The notes: generated by a model not told the origin, from the letters alone. Shown: positions 22,401 to 36,156, counted from the first letter of the stretch. The stretch: DNA of 64,000 nt from Poronia punctata (GCA_022579005.1 MU401461.1:248001-312000), one strand, 5' to 3'. Made by a program: numbers and translations.

Positions 22401-25400
22401 CTTAAAAAGCTAGCTAACCTAGTAGCAAACATAGTACTTTTTTTTTTAAACATTATTAATACTAAAAACTTAAACAATATAAAAAGTATAGCAAAAAGGC
22501 TTGTAAGCATTTTAATAAAAGCAATTTAAATAGTAAGCACTTAGTATAAAGTTAAAAAAAAGTTAGCACTTTAGTAAACAAATGTATATAAACTAGCTTA
22601 TAATAACTTAAAGCAAGCTAAAAAAGCTTAAATAGCTAATAAGATAAAAAATAAAAATATAATAGTAAAGTATAAAGCTTTTTTTATAATAGTTTAATAA
22701 GTTAAAAAAAAATATTAAAGTAAGCATATTAATAAAGTAAAAATAAATAAAAACTTATATGCGCTTATTAAATAGCACAAGCTTAAGGCAAGGTTATAAA
22801 TACTTTTTTTAAAAAACCTAAATATAAAAAAGCTAATTAAATAAAGCTTAAATAAAGCTTAGCACTTATATAAAAAAATACTTAAAAAATATAGCGCTAA
22901 TAATAATTTTATAAACAATATGCTTTTAAAGCTAAAATACTTACTATAGTTTATAAAAATTACTTTAAAAAAAATAAACTATTTTATATATAAAGTTAAG
23001 TTTACTTTATTAAAAAAAAACAATATTATAGCTAAGGTAGTAGTAGCTTACTAAGTATATATTAGTAAATATTATTAGGTTTTAAAAAAAAAGATTTTTT
23101 ATATAAGCTACTTTTTAAAAGCTTAAAAAGTAGTATAAATAATAATAATTTTTAAGCTAAGCAAAATAAATTTTATAACGTTTTAATTATTTAAGCTTAT
23201 AGCATTATTTTTTTATATTAGCAAAAAATATAAAAAGTTAGTAGCTAAGCAAATAATATAAGTTAGCTTATAAGCTAAGCTAATTAGCTTTTAATATATA
23301 AAAGCAATACTTATAAAGTTAGCTATAAACTTAGTTGCTAGCTTTATATATAAAGTAAACTTAGCGTTAGCAAAAAAAAAAAAAGTTATATTAATTACTT
23401 TAAATATATAAAAAGCTTTTAATATATTATATAAGTAGTAGCTATTATATTATATAATATTATAAAGTTAGCTGTTTTAAATAATAAGGCTAGCTAAAAA
23501 CTTTTTTATAAAATAGCGCTTATATATTAAGTTAAAAAAAAACATAATAAAAATATAAAATTAAAAGTGTAAGACTTTATAAAGCTTGCTTTAGTTACTT
23601 ATATTATATATATTTTATATAGCTAAACTACTAAATAAAAGCTTATACTAGTAAAAGTACGCTAATAATATAAGCATTTTTATTATAGCTAATAATATAA
23701 ATAAAAGTATAAAAAAGGCTTAGTAAAAGGTTAAGCATATTTTAAATTATAAAAAAAACAATAAGATCTTTTTTACTTTAAAGAAAATAAAAATAATTTA
23801 CTTTATAAAGAAATGCAAAATTATAAACTTAAATATTAATACTTTAGCTAAAACAATATATTTAATACTACTAAAGCTTTTAAAATATAAAAAAACTATA
23901 GTATAAGCTTTATAAAAGTTAAAGCTAACGCTATAATAGCTTAAAGTTTAGCTAAACTAAAAACTATTTTTTAAATATTATATAAAAAAGCAAGCAGCTA
24001 TTAGCATATATATTTTTAATTATATTAAAGTACTAATAGCTATAAAAAAAAAGTTTTTAGTAGCAGTATTATATAAAGCAGTATAAACTATACTAATATT
24101 ATTATTGCTTTATAGTAGCAAGGTTTAATATAAAAGCAAAACAAAGCTAGCTTAGTATAAAGCTAGCAAACTTATAAAAATAAATATAAAAGTTAAAAGT
24201 TATATAAACTTAATATAATAAGCTATAATTAAAGTAGCTAAAAAAGTGCTGCTAATATAAAAAACCTAACTTAACTTAATACTTTTTATAAATAGCAAAC
24301 TTTTTATAATATAATTAGTATTAAATAAAATAAAGCTACGCTTTACTTATTAAATATAAACAATTTTAAAAAATTACTTTTTAGCAATAAAGGCAAAGCT
24401 AATTAAAATTAAGCAAAAATAAAAAGCAAAGTAAATTTAACTTTTTATTATAAATATATAGCTTATAGCAAGTTTATTGCTAGCTATAGCTTAGCTTATA
24501 CTATATTTACTATATTACTTAGCTAAGTTATAAGTTAACTTAATATATAAGCTTTTAAAAAAAAACGTAGCTAAAACATTTTAAAAGTAGTTTAATAAAA
24601 AATTAGTTTTTAACGCTATAATGTTTTTAAATAGCTTTAAAATTAGCAATAATAAAGTTAGCTATAATTATATAGTTTATAAAAGTATAAAAAAAGTAGC
24701 AAAAAAAAGTAAAAGCTTAAATAATTGCTTTAATATATTTAACGCTAAAAAAGTAAAGCTATTAAAAAGCTTATAAAAAGTTAAAAAGCTTTACTTAAAT
24801 TTTAATATAATAGTATATATAAATAATATTACTATATTTTAGTATATATAAAAAAACGTGCTAAAAACCTTATAAGTAGCGTTTATTTAAATATACTAAC
24901 TAATAAAACAAACTAAAGCTAAGCTAAAATAGTGCTTTAAATATATAAACATATAAAGTAATAAATAAGCAAATAAACTAGCAAAATAAGCTATAAAAGC
25001 AAAAGATTTTAATTTAAACTTTTTAAGCTTAATAGCATTTAAAATTAAAATAATAAAATAGCAAAAAATATAAAATTAAGCAACTACTTAGTAAAAAAAT
25101 AATTTTTTATAAACTATATAAAATAAAAAAAATATAAAAATAAAAAAGCTGTTTGCTTATATAATAGCTAAAGTTAAGTACTAGCTTAAAAAATGCTTAA
25201 AAGCGCTAAGCATGCTTTAAATGCTATTTAATAAATACTTAGCTTGTTTATTAATTTATAAAAACTATAAGTAGTATTATAATAAGTTTAAATATAAAAA
25301 AGCTAAAATATACTATGCTTATAAAAAAAAAAAAAGTAATAAAATAATAAAGTAAAGTTATTATAGTATATAGTATATTATAAAGTAATATGCTACTTAA

Positions 25401-25654
25401 TATATAAATAGCTAACGCTATTTAAACTAAAACTAAAGCATAATAGCAAGCTATAAGTAAAAAATAGCTTGCTAATATATATATATAATAAAGCTTTTTA
25501 AAGCATACTAAATAAAGTAAAATATTAAGTATAGCTGCTAAAAAACTTAAATAAATTTTAAAAATTTTATAAAGCTATTAAATACTTTACTAATATTTGC
25601 TTTTTATTTAAAAAATAATAACTATGCTATATAAGCTAGCATATTGCTTATAAT

Positions 25655-25679
25655 AAAAAAAAAAAAAAAAAAAAAAAAA
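25655..25679 (+). repeat. Poly-A run (25 A)
   Basis: Twenty-five consecutive A residues. This could be a slippage-grown homopolymer or the tail of a decayed retroposon. Nothing on its 5' side could be identified. Confidence 0.8.
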
Positions 25680-26114
25680 GCTAAAATATATAGTACTTTA
25701 GCTTTTTTTTAAAGGTAATAATAAAAAATAAAGGGGCCGCCTAGGAAAAAAAGGCTTTTGCTAAAAAAAAGAAGTAATAAAAAGTATTAAAACAAAAAAG
25801 AAAATAAAAATAAAAAAAAAACAATAAAAACAATATACTTTTAGCAATAAAGGCAAGATTGTTAGCTTATAGCTAACAACCTTAAATACTTTTTAAAGCT
25901 ATAATAATAAGGCTAGTATAAAGCTAGCTATAATAAAAAAAACTAAAGCAAAAACTAGAAAATAAAAAAACTATATAATAAAAAAGCAACTTTAATAAAA
26001 CATAATAAGTTTAATGCCCTAAAAAAAAATAAGCGCAAGCTAGTAAAAATTTATAAGGCTATAAGCTAAATAAAGTTAGCATTGTTTTATTTAAGTTAGC
26101 TTGTTATGTTTTAT

Positions 26115-26345
26115 ACCCTTTAAAAGGCCGGGATAGCTGCTATGCAGCTACCCCCTAGATGTTAAATGTGACAGAAAGGTGGTCCCTATATATATTGATC
26201 TAATTGATCCTATGGACATGGGATAGACCTGTTGATCTAACAGTTATAGGACCGTACTTACTACCTTTTTGTTAAGGGCTTATAGCAGGAGGTAATAGTT
26301 ATAATTAAACTTTGGGCAAGGGCTATAGTAGAGCCCTAAAATAAA
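26115..26345. mobile_element. Less mutated island, possible LTR or element end
   Basis: About 230 bp of near-normal composition inside the AT block. It begins with a near-perfect hairpin (about 26130-26155, TAGCTGC TAT GCAGCTA core flanked by GGG and CCC). It then has a segment starting TGTTAAATGTGACAGAAAGG at 26159, which resembles the start of a retrotransposon LTR. No second copy was found in the window, so the identity is uncertain. Confidence 0.4.
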
Positions 26346-26799
26346 GAAAATATAAATAAGTGTAAACAATACTATACTATGTATTTTAGTTTTTAGTTTT
26401 TTACTTTTAGATTTTATTGTTAATATAGGATATATATTAGTTTTTGCACTAGTTGTTCTTTTTGACCTTATTATAATTTAAAGGTTGTTATATAAACTAT
26501 TTAAAAAGACTTTAATTATTTTACTATTTAACTACTTAATATAATAAAATTAACTAGATTAAATATAATAGATATTTAGTTTTTAAACCTTTTTAATACT
26601 ATACTAAATAAAGTATACCTTTTAGTTATATAGTTTAATAATTAATATATTGTTAAAGCTAAACAATAGGTTTAGTTTAATTTAAATAATTTTTAAAGCA
26701 TAAAACCTCGGGATTTAATAAGATACAAAGGACTAATGCAACGTATATTTAAAAACTTTGTTTATTTTACTTATAAAAAACCGACAACCTTATATATAA

Positions 26800-27480
26800 A
26801 AAAATATAAACAAGATAAAAATGCAAAGCTTTAAAAGATAAACGCAGCTTTTATATTTTTTAACTATTTTATAAAAGTAATAAGTAATAAAGTATTTGTT
26901 AAAGCTTGGTTTTTAGTAATAAAAAAATAAATAAATTAAAATTTGCAAATGTAAGTAAAGACTAATGCTGCTTACTATATAAAAAAGAAGCAAACTTTTA
27001 TAGTGCTGTTTAAAGTTATAACTTCTAATGCTATTTAAGCATATTTAAATTTTTAAGAATTAATAAATAAAGAAAAATTTATTAAAATAGTAAACAAAAA
27101 TCTTAAAGCTATATATTAAAAATTTAAGCATAAATTGTTAACGTTATAAGTAGCACTTTTTATTGTTAAAAATTTATATAATATAGCAATAAACTTAAAT
27201 AAAAATACGCTAAGAATATAAGCTTAGGCTATTAAGTTTAGTTAAGCTTTTTAAGATTAGGATCTTAAAAAAAAATACATTGCTAGTATAGCCTAGTAAA
27301 AAAAAGCACAAGAATTAAAAAAAACTAATATAGCTTTAAAGAACTAAATTGTAACTATAGCTGCTGTTGCTTTAAACTAATTTAGTTAGTTTACTTTAAA
27401 ATTTAATAGATCTTATAAATTTAAAATAAAAAATAAATAAATAGCAAAAATAAACTTACCTTTTATTTTTACTAGTAACA
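26800..27480 (+). pseudogene. Decayed ORF with Gln-type stops
   Basis: In the frame of CAA at 26811-26813 the translation is protein-like for over 200 codons. It is broken by TAA/TAG codons in places where glutamine would fit, for example AI*AYL, RI*A*AI and A**KKA*EL. This is the pattern expected when C-to-T RIP converts CAA/CAG. It ends just before an LTR at 27511. The family was not recognised. It may be a gag or other transposon ORF truncated by the downstream insertion. Confidence 0.45.
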
Positions 27481-27510
27481 AAGTAGATAAAAAACTTAAA
27501 GTTTAATTTA

Positions 27511-27899
27511 TGTTGAAATCCCTTCTAATACCCTTAACCTCATTAACTACATTAAGACCATTAAAACGCAAATATCTTATAAACATAAATATTTAGTTTT
27601 TTACATATTTGTTATAAATTACATTAGACTTACTTTATTAAGAAAGTATATGTGCAGTATACGTACATAGTACGTAACTAGTATATAAAAAGTATGCGTT
27701 TTTTACGTATTAAATATGTAAAGTATATATATTTTTTTTATATTGCTAATAGGTCTTAATTAACTGCAAACCTTTATAGCTATATAAAACTTGCTAAAAA
27801 AAGTCCTTATAACTTCCTTTTCTTTTTAATTAATTAAGTTAATATAGTACTATAAATAGTAACGTATTATAATTATATTAACCCTTAGCTAGACTAATA
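27511..27899. repeat. LTR, left copy
   Basis: 389 bp starting TGTTGAAATCCC and ending GACTAATA. It aligns end-to-end with 33420-33808, and the differences noticed are C/T or G/A transitions. Confidence 0.88.
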
Positions 27900-30800
27900 C
27901 TAATTAGTAATTAAATTAGCAACTACAAAAAAGCAAGGTTTAAAAATAAAGACTATTATCGTACTTGCTTTTAACCTAACTTAAAGTTACTTTAGCTTTA
28001 TATTGCTTTTAAAAACTATTTTAAATAAAGTGCTAAATAAAAAATCTAAATTAAATTAATTTAATAACCTTTTAGTAAAATTATAATACGTAAGAAAAGC
28101 TAACGCAAAATTATAATACGTATTTTGCAGGTTATTTAATAATAAAACAAAAAATAGTAAGCATTTTTACTATTATAATTAATTTATAGCTAATTTAAAA
28201 ACTAATTAGCATTAATTTATAATAGCATTGTTATTAAATCTTAACCTTAGTAGTTACTTTAAATCTAATTTAGAAGAGCAATTATAATAAAAAGCCTATT
28301 AATCTTAATAGCCCCCTTTTTATTTTAAAAACGCTTGTAATATAAACCTAAATTAGGCCAGAATATCTAAAAATACTAAGATAGCTATATACCTTTTTTA
28401 ATAGCATATTATTTTTAAACTTTAAAGAAATAAAAAAATTAACCTTAAAATAGTAACAAAAAATAAGCTAAATATGTACATTTTAATAAAAATAACTAAG
28501 TACTTGTACATACTTTTTAATAGCAAAGATTTTTTATAAGCTGTTTAAAAAAATTTTAAAAAATAAACATATTAAAATTTTAACGCATTAATATATATAA
28601 TTTAATATATATTACTGCTAATATTATAGCAAAAAGGGCTTAATAATACTTTAGTAAACCTTTAAACCCTTATAAGTAACTGTTTAGTTACTATTATTTT
28701 TAGTAATGCAACTATTAAAAAACCTTAATACTTTTTTTTAGTTTTATTATTTAAAGGAAAAGCACTTAAAATAACTTTTTTATTTAACTTTAATAATAAA
28801 AAGTCTATATAATAGTATACGTTTAAATTATAATTAATTTAAAAGGTACTAGTAACTAATTAAAAAGCTTAAGCTTTTTAAGCTTTTTAAGCTTTTTAAA
28901 GCACTTAACCTACTTTTTAACCTTTTTTAATCTTTTAAGCATTATAAGCTACCTAAGCTATATATGCTTTATATACCTTTAAGCGCTTATAACTAAAAAA
29001 TTCTTTACTTGCTAGCAAGCTAGTTACGCTTTAATAGCAAGCTGCTTTTATTTAAGCTATTAAGTATAAAAACATTTTAACTTTGTACTTAAATTTATAA
29101 AAATTTAACTATATTTTGCTTTATAATTTACTTTTAACATATTTAATAAATAATATTTTCTTTACTTTTAAAAAAATTACTATATTTATAAAAATATAGT
29201 AAAAAAATTAAAATTATATAAGCAAGCTTTATAACTTATTATATAATAAAGTATAAATTTTTATTAATATATGCTGCTAAATTAAAATAATAAAAAACTA
29301 GTATTAGGCTATATTTTTAATAATTTTTAACAAACGCACTAAGCAGTACTTTATATAGCAAATTAGCTTTAACAAGTTATAAATAAAAATATATTTTAAG
29401 TTAAATTTACATTTTAATAATATTATAAATTAGTTTTAATACTTTACTAATTAAATAATAATTATATACTAAAATATTTATAAAAAAAACTTAAACAAAA
29501 CTTTTATAAAAGCTTTTAACTTTATAATTAATAAGATTATAAAAGCTTAGTAAGCACTTAGCGCTACGTATTAAAGTAAAATTTACTTAGTAACAAACGT
29601 AGTACGCGTATATAAAAGTATATTTAAGTTTAATATAGCACTTATTTACTAAAAGCTAACGTTTAAAGGTTTATTTTTTAACTTTTAAGCATATTTGCAA
29701 GTAGCAAATAATAGCAAAAGCAGTACTGCGTTTTATATAAATTGTAAATATAATAATTATAGTTATAATAAAAACAATTTAATACTATATTGCCTTAGTT
29801 TTAAAAGCAAATTAAACTTATTAAAGCAAAAGTATAAGTATTTTATATATAAAAAAAACAGTTATTTTTTAACTAATTATTTAATTAAAAAGCAATGTAA
29901 AATAAAACGTTAGTTTTTTACTATATATAAAATAATTTATAGCTATAAACTAGATATTAAAATATTTTTTTAATATTTAATAAATATAAAAAATATTTTT
30001 AAAACTGTTTTAAATTTAAATTATAAACAAAATAAAATTAATAATAAAATAGCAAAAAAATCTACTTAGTTTTTAATAAACGCTATATATATATATTACG
30101 TTATAAGCAAAAATATATAGCAATTTAAAGCTAAAACGCTAGCAAATTAGTTTATTTTAAAAAATTTATATAAAGTAAAATATTAAAGCAAATTATAAAA
30201 TATAAGTACTTTTAATTATTTAATAGTTAAAAAAGCATAATTAAAAGCATATTTACGCTTAAATTTAAAAGTAAATATAGTATAAAAACTAAGCAAAGTT
30301 TATATTAAATTTAATAGCAGCAATATTATTAAAAGTATTAGTATAATTTAAATATAAAACTTTTTTAAAATAACTATATATTATATTTTAAATATGCTTA
30401 CCCTTTTTTTATTTTTGCTATATAACGCTAATTATATTAGTGCTTATTTTAATAATACTAAAAATATTATTATTTAAAACAATAGCAACACAATACTAGT
30501 TATTTATAAATAAAAATATTTGTTTTTTAACATGTACCTTAGCAAAATAATTGCATATTTTATTAAAACTAAATTACGCTAGCTTTATAAATAATTTAAG
30601 CACTTTAAAGTAGCAAAACTAAAGCAAATATTAACTATAGCAAGTTATAAAGTAAATTATTTTATTTTAAAAAAAATTTAAAAATTTTGCTATTATTGCT
30701 AAACATATAACCTAGCGCCTAAACGCTTTAAATTTACTTTAAAAAATAACTACAAATTTAATTATAAGGTTATAGTTAATATAGTTTAAATTAATAAAAA

Positions 30801-33419
30801 ACAAGTTCTTTATATTATTAATTTAGCTACGTTATTTTAAGCTATAACCTTTATTTAAATAATAAAAGCATATAAAGTATAAAATGCACTTTATAAGTAC
30901 TAAATTAACGTTTACTAAAAACTGCTTAATTATATAGTATATAACCTCGGTACTAACTTTGCTTTAAAAAAGTTTTAAACTAGTGCTAAGATTATAAAAA
31001 TTATATATAAAAAAATACTTATTAAAGCATATTAAGCACTTAACAAAATTAAACGCGTACATGCCTTTTTATGCTGCGCTTTTAATATAATTAAAAAAAA
31101 AATTAGCTACTAAAATAATAATAAATTAATTTTATAAATAATAATAAAAGCTTTTAATAACATTACAAAACTTAATAAACTAATACTTACTTTATTAGTA
31201 TTTAATACTTATTTATAAATTAATTATAATTTGCTACTATTACTTAAAATTATTTAGCGTATAAAAGCTATTTAAAAAGCTATAAAAGCTATTTAAAATA
31301 AAAAAGCAAAAGTAAACATATTACGTATGCTTAATACTTAAAATAGCTTTAATTTACTTTTTATTTTTACTTTTTCTTTATAAAGTAAAGTTTTTATTTA
31401 GTAAAAAAAGCAAAAATAAAATAGTTTTTTTAAAGTATAAGCAATTAAAAGCAAAGACGTTATTGTTAATATAGTTAATAAACTAACAAAGTTTTATTAT
31501 ATATAAGCAAAACTATATTAATACGTAAACAAATTTTTAGCAAACATAAACTAAACTAACTATAAAGCAAGTATAAATTAAAATATATTTTTAAAAAAAG
31601 TAAAAAACTTATAACCTTTTACTACTTTAGCAATTATTTACTGCTTTTATAAAAAACTAAAAAAAAGCAAAACAATAATTATTATATTATAGTACTTTTT
31701 AATAGTACGATTTAAGTACGTAATAGTATTAAAAACGTACTTAAACGCAAAAAAAAAAGCAGATTTTTAATTATTATTAAAGCTAAAAAATAAAAGCATT
31801 ATTTTTACTTTTAGTTTACTTTTTAAAAAATCTAACGCTTTAAAAATTAATAATTTTTTAAGTATAAAAGTATTTAAGTTTGTTTGTTTTAACTTTAAAA
31901 CGTACTTAAATATTAAGCTATTTTTATTTTAAATAGTATGCAAAATTAAAAGCAAGACTACTTAGCTTTATAAAAAATCATAACTAGTAGTTTAAAGCTA
32001 TAATAATTATAAAAAAAAAAACAGTTTTATATTAAGCTTTAACTATTTAATAAATAAGTTAACAAGTTATACTTGCACTTGTACTATTTTTAATTTAAAA
32101 CTATAATGCTTATAGTAAGCTAAAAAATATTATATAAGCATATATATAATTAAAAAATACCTTTTTTTATATTATATATATACGTTTACTTATTAAACTT
32201 AAAAAAAAGTATTTTAAAAGTACTATTTTTTAGTTACTTTGCCTTTTTTATAGTTTAGCTAAATTTAGTTTATATTAGTTTTAAACTTATTATAAATACT
32301 ACTAAAATTAACTTAAAATAATAATATTAACTTATAACCTTTGCTTATTGTTTATAAAAAGCAAACATAACAAATTTAATATTATTACAATATAAATAAA
32401 TAATACTTTATTATTTGCTATATTAGCGTTTTTAGCTAAAAAAAAAGCAAACTTTTTAAAGCTAAATTTAAAGCAAAACTAAAGTAATTTTTTAATAAAA
32501 AATAAGCTATTAAGTTTAATAGTACAAAAGTTACTTTTTAAAATAAAAAAGTAATTTTTATATAAAAAAGTTAAGCAAAAAATTTAACTAAAATTAACTT
32601 TGTTTTAGTTAATGTTTTTTAATAATATATTAGCTAAAAAGCATATAGTATATATATTAATAGTATATATTAACTTAAAGCTATATTTAACTTATTAATA
32701 GCTATATAAGTTACTAAACTTATAAAAAACAATATTTAAGCGTTAAATAAGTAAATTAACTAGCAAATTAAAAATAAGCACTATAAATTAACATATATAC
32801 TTTTAAACTTAATAAAAGCAAAGCTATTTATTTTTATAAATAGATTATTTGCTAACAACACTAACCTAAGCTTTTAAATTAATTTTATTATTATTTTTAC
32901 TATTAAATTAATTTTAAATTATAAACAAAATAAATATAAAATTACTAGCAATATTATATACTAAAACTTAAGTAAATATAAGCATATTACTTAATTTATT
33001 TTTGCTAGTAAACTATATAGTATAGTTAATAAAGTTAATAGCGCTATTGCTTTATATATTACTTTATACTTAATTTTTAAAGTATTTAAATTACCTTTAA
33101 TTTTTTTAGTACTTTGTATTAATTTTAAGTTGCTTTACTAGTATCTTATAAAACTTAAAAGTATGCAAAAAAAACGCTTTATAATTAACATAATGTTGCT
33201 ATAAGAATTATATAAAAAAAAAAAGATTATAAAAGTATATTAAATTAATAAAAAAGATAACCTTGCAAATTTGTTTATAAAAAAAACTTTTAACTAAGCA
33301 CTTAAGTCCTTTATTATAACAAATTAAATGCAAATAAAAATTAAAGCAACAGTAAATTGCTTACAAATTAAAAACAAAAGCACAAAGAAATAAAAATATA
33401 ATTAAAAAAAAATAGCAAG

Positions 33420-33808
33420 TATTAAAATCCTTTTTAATACCTTTAACCTTATTAACTATATTAAAACTATTAAAACGCAAATATCTTATAAACATAAATA
33501 TTTAGTTTTTTATACATTTATTATAAATTATATTAAACTTACCTTATTAAGGAAGTATACGCATAGTATACATATATAGTACGTAACTAGTATATAAAAA
33601 GTACGCATTTCTTACATATTAAATACATAAGGTGTACATATTCCTTTTGTATTGCTAATAAGTCTTAATTAACTACAAACCTTTATAGCTATATAAAACT
33701 TGCTAAAAAAAGTTTTTATAACTTCCTTTTCCTTTTTATTAATTAAGTTAACATAGTACTACAAATAGTAACGTGTTGTAATTATATTAACCCCTAGCTA
33801 GACCAACA
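33420..33808. repeat. LTR, right copy
   Basis: 389 bp starting TATTAAAATCC and ending GACCAACA. It shares with the left copy long blocks such as AAACGCAAATATCTTATAAA and the TATATAAAAC box near 33692. Confidence 0.88.
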
Positions 33809-34299
33809 TTTTATATATTTTTTTTAATAGTAAAACGTTAAGCTAGTAGCTAAAAATTATATTAATATTATTAACTTTAAAAGCAACTTTATTATTATTA
33901 GCATTATTAATATTTTTATTATTACTGCTACCTATATAGTTTATATTAGCTATATTATAAACATAATTAATACTATTAAATTAATAAAAAATAAAAGATT
34001 TTTAATAATTTTAAAAATTTTAAAAATAACTATTTACTTGCTATAAAGCTGCGCAAATATATATTTATGCTTTTAGTTTTATAGTGCTAATATAATTTAA
34101 CATATTAATTAAAGTATATAAACTTATATTAACTAGTATAAAAAACCTATTAATATATTATATATAAAGTAAAATAAAAAAAAAGTATTTAAAAGTTTAA
34201 AATATATAAAATATAAGTAAATACTATACCTAGTACCTACTTTTAATTATTTTACATTGTCCTTTATATATTAGTACCCTTATTTTATATAGTTTACTT

Positions 34300-36156
34300 A
34301 TCCTTGCAACTAGCGGATCTATACATGTACATGTACCTACGTTACTTCTCTCCTACCTACGGTATGTGTAGGAGCTTTACATCTTGCATGGTTAAAAAGC
34401 ACTAAACTACTTGTACCTAACCTAGACTACTCGTAGCTGTATGGAAGTTTGGGGTTGCAGTAAGTAGGTAATAGGTAGGCAATATGGTGTATGTTGCTGT
34501 CTTGTCAGATTATGGGATAAGGATGCTGCAATACTACAAAGTGGACATATACGTTGATAATTGATTTGTAGCTATGCGATTATTACCCGCCCAACATGTA
34601 CATACCTTACCTACCTCGCAAACCGCGCCGGAACATATACACACGTTCCCTCGGGAAGACGGGAGGCAGTGGCAAATTTATCATAAACAAACTGCTTTCT
34701 TGTCTTTACAATCTACAAGTAGCGAGTTAGAGAAGCGTGTAATACCTACTCGTACATATATTTTGATCATTTCCGTTGCCATGCTTTGCTGCCTCGACAG
34801 ATCGGCTAGTATGCACAATCAATCGGTGTTGAAGTTTTGCTTCAGGGTATTTCTACCCTAGGTGCATGTAAAGGTAAGGTACCGCGCACACCCCACTTTC
34901 TAGATTTGTTATCTAATCTCTTCTTCTCATCCAAACATTGTAAGTTTATAAAAATACGAGTACACTGCGCATGTCGTCTTCTACTATTGTTTTGAATCTG
35001 TCAGACTATGAGGTGTATATCGCGTACATATATTCTAACCTAGAACAAACACGGTGCTACCTCTGTTGCAAAATACTACCATTATTGCCTCCTGGGCTGA
35101 ACAATAAATCTTACACGTGTATCTGGTATATGCATAGAAAAGTACCTGCAGTCAGCATGCATACTTTAAAAGTTGTGGGAAGCTAATGACATCTATTTCC
35201 ATCTAGGCGGGAGGCTTGGACGCTATTATGTGCATTGGTCAACATGGACCGAGGCCGATAGTCACCAATCATGTCAACAACATAGGTAGTCTCAAATACT
35301 TACAACAGGAAAATATCTACGAGTAGCATGTTGACATGGCAATGTTCTGTTTTGCCTTGTACCAACTTACTCTGCCCAGGCCTGTACTATAAGAACCCTT
35401 GCCCTCACATGGAAAGCGCAAGCGACTAGCGATCAGCTATGAAGTGATAATATATGGTCTAATTGCATAGTTACTCTAGATCTAGACCTTTTCAACAACT
35501 CATTGGGTCTAGTACATGCGGCGCATGTTGCCGAAAGGGGAAAGGATGATGGTTGTGGCTCCGGGGAAAGAAGTCGCGTGCTTAAGTTGGCTAACCTTGG
35601 GTTAGACAGTATTGGTACATCTGCAAAATAATGATAATAACAATTCCCGGCGCAGGTGCAATTTCCTTTGCTTCCGCTTCTTAATATCTCTCTGCCCAGT
35701 CCCCTCTTCTCCCCCCTTTTACAATCGTTTGTATTGCTGTTGCTTGCGCCTATTACACTTTTCTAATCGCCGTATAATCCTGGTTTTGACCTACGAGTAG
35801 TCAATCGTTCCTAGTAAGTCCGATTCTCTCGTTTTTATTATATGTCTGTACCATTTTGAGACGTGTGGTTGGATGGCTGGCTACGCGTCTCAGATATGGG
35901 CTGCCAAGACGTCAAAGCAAGAAGCACAAGCGGGTTCCAGGAACGTGGTCAAGCATAAGCTGGGAGCCATAACGATGTCGATGTCTTGTCTGGCTTTGGT
36001 CGACTGAAGTCATGGTCATTGTCTCACTCATAATAATTCTTCATCGATCATCATCAAGCCTTTCACAATCATAGGCACTTCTTCTTGTCCAACTACTAAC
36101 CTAAACTGACCCGCCCTTAGCTCTTTTCAACGCTCTTTCACAAACAACAGTTCAAG
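34300..36156. other. Intergenic, AT-block edge to GPI-protein gene
   Basis: About 1.85 kb of normal composition with many short TACCTACC-like motifs. Short ORFs at 34574-34861 and 34971-35186 lack protein character. The last few hundred bases hold pyrimidine-rich tracts typical of a strong fungal promoter and 5' UTR. Confidence 0.45.

Larger units (their letters stand above)
27511..33808. mobile_element. Degenerate LTR retrotransposon with paired LTRs
   Basis: A 6.3-kb element is bounded by two 389-bp direct repeats (27511-27899 and 33420-33808). The 5' copy keeps the start TGTTG and the 3' copy keeps the end CAACA, giving the inverted TGTTG...CAACA termini of LTRs. Each other end has decayed by transitions (TATTA and TAATA). 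The internal 5.5 kb is too mutated to read gag or pol. A purine-rich A9 tract precedes the 3' LTR, as expected of a polypurine tract. Flanking pentamers ATTTA and TTTTA are a weak target-site-duplication candidate. Ty1/copia versus Ty3/gypsy cannot be decided. Orientation is unproven. Confidence 0.82.
19600..34300. repeat. Extremely AT-rich, gene-free RIP-like block
   Basis: About 14.7 kb of almost pure A/T with scattered GC dinucleotides contrasts with balanced flanks. TCA/TGA triplets and CC/GG dinucleotides are nearly absent by eye over long stretches, and what G and C remain sits mostly in GCT, AGC, GCA and TAC contexts. No intact ORF of coding character exists. The longest are 66-72 codons and low complexity. 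This is the expected result of RIP acting on repeated DNA. It contains at least one LTR element and other unidentified remnants. Edges are approximate, since composition changes over 100-200 bp. Confidence 0.9.

Noticed and set aside
24786..24839. A YINNI stretch read as a RIP-mutated reverse-transcriptase YVDDI/YIDDI motif
   Set aside because: Upstream translation in the same frame lacks any other reverse-transcriptase landmarks, and such short strings arise easily in AT-rich sequence.
20540..29913. Short ORFs inside the AT block (for example at 20540-20740 and 29695-29913)
   Set aside because: They are Asn/Lys/Tyr/Ile low-complexity translations expected from AT-rich DNA.
34574..34861. 95-codon ORF at the edge of the AT block
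   Set aside because: Composition resembles non-coding DNA, with no motif or splice-compatible extension.
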